In this document: piece after piece, positions 58,947 to 64,000 of the stretch
Layout of the letters: each line of letters starts with the position of its first letter
Numbering within the stretch: position 1 is the first letter of the stretch
From: Enoplolaimus lenunculus
Taxonomy: Eukaryota; Nematoda; Enoplea; Enoplida; Thoracostomopsidae
Assembly: GCA_030248215.1 (NCBI GenBank)
Contig: JASANG010000442.1
Location: forward strand, 1-64,000
Direction of reading: 5' to 3'
Length of the DNA stretch: 64,000 nt
Notes under the pieces: generated by a model
What the model was told of the DNA's origin: nothing
The model's database searches: none
What the model saw: only the letters and a program-made list of their open reading frames with translations
Made by a program: the position numbers and the translations under genes

Positions 58947-61900
58947 ATGGCCACAACAATTACAATAGGTAAGTTTTGTTCTAATACGTATATAAATATT
59001 AATTATATATCAACGTGCAACCGGAGATGAAAAATACCGAATCCGGAGATGAAGCAAAATTAGGCAGTTAAAATGATGTTTCATTTACTAATTTTAGCAA
59101 ATATATGTAAGCTGTTGTGTAAATCTTTTGGTTATGCGCGTATTTTTTACGAAATCTAGGTAACCTGTCCTTTTAAATTGTACCAAAAGTTAAAATGAAA
59201 CGCATAAAGCATTCAAGCAAACAAATTTTGTACTTGTGCAAAATTTAATTACGAAATTCGGAATTCCCTTCCGAAATTTACCTCATCCGGAACCAGATGT
59301 CGATTTTCTGCCGGATCCGGAGGCAGACCTCCAGTTGTACCCTCTTATACATCGCGTTCAACCGAAGAAGTTTCAACAAAAAGGTAAACATGCGTAATTG
59401 CGCTATTTAATACTACTTGCCAGTTGCCATAATATGTTATAATTTTGTTTCTACAAAAATCTTAATGTTAATTGAGGTTCTTGCGGTATATACTTATACA
59501 TTTTTGGTGATAAATAATCCGTAGTAAGGTAAAGAGTTATGTTATAGTTTTCATCGATAAATACCCGGAAATGTAGATTACCGGAGCCGGATGTCGATTT
59601 TATTCGGAGCCGGATATCCGGTTGAATCCTAATATATTCTATATATATTTTTTACAAAATCGGAATGCATCCATTGGAAAATTAATCTTTCAAACGGCAT
59701 GGCTAAGGTTACTTATTAGTGCAATTGAATGTTAAGGTTTCTTACATGGCTGATAGGTAGGGATGTGCGGTCTCGGTCTCGGGACTTGACTGGCCTTGGT
59801 TTCGGTCTCGGTTTTTTCAGTCTCGGTGGTTTGCAAACAGAGACCAAAGAGGTAAAAAAGCGATAAGCAATCACAAAAATTTTCCTTAGATTACAGCTTT
59901 TGCCGGAAGTACTTGCGCATTTTGCATACCAACACAGACAGCGAACGATTGTGGAGCACCGCTACCTGGTTATACAGGGATTTGAGAAGCAGACTGACCC
60001 CTCCCGTTACCCAAAATTCTATTTTTGAAAGGAAACCCGAAACACTTTGATTTTATTATGACAAAGCCCAAATAGTTGCATTTTTGCATTTTCACGTTTA
60101 ACACATTTACGGCTTCGTGTAAAGATATGGGTCATCCGCATTTATAGGGTCTACGCTATGTTAAAAATTGTCCAGTCTATTCGATTTGCTCGGGATCAAA
60201 AACAACACTATAGCTTTGGATCAGGGTTGTATCGAGAGTGTTTTGACGGTTAAAAATTGACCGAGACCGAGACCAAAAGCCTCGGTCTCGGTAAGTTGGG
60301 TCTCGGTCCCGCGTTTTTGACCGAGACCGCCCAACCTGTTGAATTAAATGGAAGTACACTGTATATTTTCTCGTATATATCTATTTTCAGAATACCACAA
60401 CGATGCTACATACATCACGGAATCACCAGGTCATTACGTTGATGTCGAGAAGGCGCTTTCGAATGAAGAAGGTTTTGCTTTTGAACTCGAGAATCGTGTC
60501 AACAAACATCCATCACAGTTGGCCACAAGGAAACGGTTCAGCGGCGACAATGCGTCGTGTTCACGACAAGTGAACACGGGACCATACCAGGTTGATGTTG
60601 CGGCGACCTCAAAAGACAACAAACCATCGAATTTTGTTTTGAAACCCGATGAAGCTAGTGGTCTCGAAGCCGAATGTCCTGAGGATCGGAGTGATTCAGA
60701 TGAAAGTGAGAACGATCATTGTAGCGAAGATGAATATTTGTATGACCCAGATTTTGTGGAAGATGACCAAATCAGTGTAAACGACAATGGTAACAACAAA
60801 TCAAAGGGAAAGCGAAAACAGGTGCACCCGTACGATGTTAACGCGTTTGCTTGTGAACTATGTGGCGGAAGGGAAATCGGAAATTGGAGTACGCTGCTTG
60901 AGCATTATTTACACACGCATCCAGATACTAGCCAGGTATGTCAATGACTTATTAAAAAGCAGCAAATTTCCTATTCGTACACAATCGGGGGCCAATGAAT
61001 ATTTTGTAATAATGTATTTTGTTTTGTCAGAATTGCCGTTTATTGCTAGACAAGTATGTTTTTGTTGAAAAATGAAACGTTGAATCGAACCAAAGTTTTC
61101 TATTTGATACACTGTAAGCGTAGCGTAAAAATGAAGACCAGTATATACTTTTTATAAAGTTTTTACTTGACCGAAACGGTAGATTCTTCTTTAGCTCTTA
61201 GAAACGCATCGAGTCAGGCAAAGATTGCATTAAAATTTTGGATCGATTTGTTTTGCACCGTTTTCAATCTAGGCACCTGTGCATTTTCAATACAAAATAT
61301 GAAGGAAAGTTATAAACGTGATTTTAGTTGTTAATAGCGAGCTATACCTACAAAAGTTAAACTTCTAGACAGTTTGTTTTTGTTGCGTTTATGCTACACT
61401 GGCATTTTCGAAAATATTCATGTTTATTTGGGAACGGTTCAACTCTTAGAACATATTGCTTGCTGATAGTAACGTTGTGGATTTTTGAAAGTTTTGTTAA
61501 GTAAGTACATAGTGAAAAACAGTTTTGTCAGGGGCGACCAGATAACCGGCTTTGGCAGAACGTCCACATCCAGCTGCGGTATTCTGCATTGCTGAATATT
61601 TATTGCTGAAAAGTAAACTATATTGCATTTGTTTTTTCTGATCAAAATCACATTTAGAGTGTTTTGTTCGAAATCACACAATTAAATATTTCAAGAATAA
61701 TGGCTACAGCTATGGTCACACTGTTATATGACGACAGTTTTTAGAAATATGTCATGTTATAGGCCATGTTTGCGCAAGAAGTGCTTGATGTAAATCAACC
61801 GGATATGCAATGCGTTTTGTGCAATGAGGTTTTCAGCAATGGTCCTGAGTTTGAATCTCACTTGTATGGAACGCACAAAAATAAAGAATTCCGCTGTAAA

Positions 61901-63848
61901 GCATGCGATCGGTGAGCATAACTCTTGTTAGTTGTTGTTTATTGTTGTAACGCCATTTACTGTAAGTGGTAGCCGTCTAATTCGAGTTTGAAGTATATTG
62001 CAACTTCCACTGGTTGTGGCCATAGCTATTCAGAAGTCAGCGAAAAGGGATTCGCAGGACAATTGCGTTATCCCCAACTTACCACAACTTTCTTTGTAAA
62101 CATCACCTTAACGTGTGTCACATTACGCACAATGTACGTAGGCATACATTGTTTCACGCGTGTTAAGGTGTTGGTAGCAAAGAAAATTTTGATGACGTGA
62201 GATTAACGAGGGCACAATTTTAACATTGTAAATTTTGCTTTCTCCAACACTCGTACAAATATGTGGCTGTCCCTCGAAAATAATTGTGAGAGGCGCTTAA
62301 ATTCGAACATGTTTTATATAATTCTTTTCCCCTGCATTTGGCAACAAATACATACCAGCCCAAGTTTGAGACATAGCTGTATGTGATAACCTTTTCATGC
62401 ATTATTGCATGCATTAATCATAAAGTATTGTTAACATGCTATAGTGGGGTCCGGTGTGTTAATTTGTGTGATAACTTTTTGTTTCTAATTAGTTCATAGT
62501 CGTTTGCATTGTGGTAAATAGTTAACGTTTCATTTTAGTTCTTTTAAATGCAGTGTTGCTTACCAAAGACACTACCGCATTCATACCAAGGTTCGACCAT
62601 ATCAGTGTCCACACTGTGACAAAACTTATCCATGGCCAGAACATTTGAAAGCACATACAGCTGTTGTAAGTATATGTAATAATATGAGATTAATACTTTT
62701 ATTTCAAGCTTTCTAATGTCGGTTTTATATTCGTATGAATTATAGCAGCATCTGTTTCCCAACTTGTAAAGTGAGGTTTTGGAATTGGATTTTGCGTAAG
62801 ATGATTTTTATCCGATAGTGGATGCAATTTTATTCCCCTTGAGTCATGGTGAGATAGCTGAGCGTGGATGAAAATTCGAAATATTTGATTAAGAAACATT
62901 TTGTATGTAGGATTGTGAAATAATACTGCACTAAATAGGGTTTAGTAGGCTTAATACGTTGTTGCAGTGTATAGATTGAAAAAATTTTCATTGACATTTT
63001 AGTTACATTCCGGCGACAACAGACAATATCAGTGCGAAACATGCGGCAAAATCCTTGCCAGCAGCAGTTCTTTGAAAAAACATGAACGAATGCACAGCGA
63101 AAACTTCCGATTTGAATGTCCGAAATGTGGCGAGGTGATTATTCGTAGGCCTTTAAAATACATATAAACTGATTTGGGGCACCTGCGAATTTTTAGAGCG
63201 TTGCTATTCCCAAATTTATTAATATATTTTATTTTTACTGTATTAGGGCAATTAGGCTAGTCATGTAAAACATGAGAGGTTAACAATATCTAAACACTAT
63301 AAACAATGAAGTTTTGGCCACAAGGAACACCTACATTGTCACATTAGGATTTTACGTTAAAAGCATTTTTATATGAAGAATTTTAATCTACGTACGCGGA
63401 GCTATATTGATATTGAAGCAAGCTGGCAACAAATCCACGATTTGACGGAATTCAAACCGTGTTACCACCCTGCATTGAACTAGTGCAGAAATGTTGAGTG
63501 AATGTGTGAACATTCAATGGGTTCTATTTAATATGTAGTTATCATTTAGTTGCAGTACGTATATAATAACAAAAATAAAGCTGGCAAGCCTACCTTTTAG
63601 CTGTTTAAATGGTTATCAGTTTAGCAAAGATTTTGGTTGCGACATTTGAGAACCAGAACTTTGTAGTTTCAGAAGTTTCATGTCAGTGAGCCGTACAAAA
63701 TCCACCTTCGCAAACATTATGACGTTAAGCCGTTTGAGTGTGGTGAATGCGGCAAAACATTTGCCTCAAGAGCTGCTTGTCGACGTCATACGTTGTCACA
63801 TTCCAATCAAAGGCCATTCCAGTGTGCTACATGCGGGAAAGCATTCAA
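58947..63848 (+). CDS. C2H2 zinc-finger protein, 5' part; runs past the right edge
   Basis: A probable nuclear DNA-binding protein; I do not recognise an orthologue. Exons: 58947-58968 (22 bp, MATTITI), 60391-60935, 61763-61911, 62539-62665, 63003-63134, 63673-63848, all with AG/GT junctions and matching phases, giving 383 residues in the window. Residues about 110-145 are strongly acidic (Asp/Glu/Ser), followed by a KSKGKRKQ basic patch. Fingers: an atypical CELC...HTH at about 162-184, then CVLC from 206, CKACDRSFKC, CPHCDKTY, CETCGKIL, CPKCGEKF, CGECGKTF, and an eighth begun as CATCGKAF. Introns cut through several fingers, and there are no canonical TGEKP linkers except partial matches, so this is not a tandemly amplified KRAB-type array. 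A TAA follows the last finger fragment directly, but it overlaps a GTAATA donor in mid-finger, so the gene must continue beyond 64000. The 22-bp first exon is inferred: its ATG-to-donor phase (one base, G) fits the two-base start of exon two. A transcript could show a different 5' exon. Confidence 0.9.
59020..59345. repeat. Family J repeat in the zinc-finger gene's first intron
   Basis: ACCGAATCCGGAGATGAAGC, CAGTTAAAATGATGTTTCAT, then CCGGATCCGGAGGCAGACCT and CCAGTTGTACCC. It is collinear with 16870-17100. Confidence 0.55.
59758..60338. repeat. Family I element with GGTCTCGGT ends, in the zinc-finger gene's first intron
   Basis: TAGGGATGTGCGGTCTCGG at the left mirrors ACCGAGACCGCCCAACCTG at the right, each followed inward by further GGTCTCGGT or complementary units. 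It ends 52 bp before exon two. No matching 8-bp flanks were found. Confidence 0.7.
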
Positions 63849-64000
63849 GTAATAATTACACTTTGTCAATGTTTGTTCGCGCTGGTGGGTTTATGCGTTT
63901 GATAGAGGTTGATGTCATAATCATTAGTGTGGTGTTATATTTGGTAGATACTTTGTAGGCATTTAATTAGTACTGGATTTAAGTTGCATACCTTATAAAA

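Noticed and set aside
63849-63854. TAA directly after the last finger fragment as the end of the zinc-finger protein
   Set aside because: It would stop in the middle of a finger and overlaps a GTAATA donor, so continuation into an exon beyond 64000 is favoured.
1-64000. LTR elements, other virus-like fossils, CRISPR arrays, rRNA genes
   Set aside because: No long terminal direct repeats, reverse-transcriptase, capsid or envelope-like frames, spaced repeats or rRNA core sequences were seen.

Overview
The window is AT-rich animal DNA with spliced genes, GT-AG introns and a dense load of small non-autonomous DNA transposons and tRNA-derived SINEs. Three genes are supported. A Pax6 gene and a myosin light chain kinase place the source in the bilaterian animals, most likely an invertebrate with a diverged Pax6. 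The phylum cannot be settled from the sequence. No rRNA gene, complete tRNA gene, CRISPR array, LTR element or other virus-like fossil was seen.

Layout. (1) 1-7616, minus strand: the 5' half of Pax6. The start exon, both paired-domain exons (131 and 216 bp, the same sizes as in vertebrate PAX6 as I recall them) and the start of the linker are present. The homeobox exons lie off the left edge. Its introns hold a 270-bp tandem duplication with a perfect 20-bp palindrome in each unit, and a GC-rich fold-back element. (2) 7617-46706: about 39 kb with no exon I can defend. It is a patchwork of at least ten short inverted-repeat transposon families, plus SINEs, a roughly 0.5-kb long inverted repeat at 33.57-34.06 kb and an 80-bp TA microsatellite. 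By position it could carry Pax6 regulatory DNA, but nothing in the sequence proves that. (3) 46707-52690, plus strand: a complete eight-exon gene for a 353-residue myosin light chain kinase with an intact catalytic core and a C-terminal calmodulin-binding segment. Three transposon copies sit in its introns. (4) 52691-58946: repeats again, including a 1-kb hAT-like element with target duplications and a cluster of tRNA-derived SINEs. (5) 58947 to the right edge, plus strand: a C2H2 zinc-finger gene with a 22-bp first coding exon, an acidic N-terminal exon and at least seven fingers. It continues past the window.

The three genes do not form an obvious functional unit: a transcription factor of eye and neural patterning, a cytoskeletal kinase and a zinc-finger protein of unknown role. 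The most unusual content is the transposon community: a family built from degenerate TTAGGC hexamers (the nematode telomere unit) that has inserted into its own kind with a perfect 9-bp target duplication; a CpG-dense fold-back family; a family in which each terminus is itself a hairpin; and three hAT-like elements with 7-of-8 matching 8-bp target duplications.
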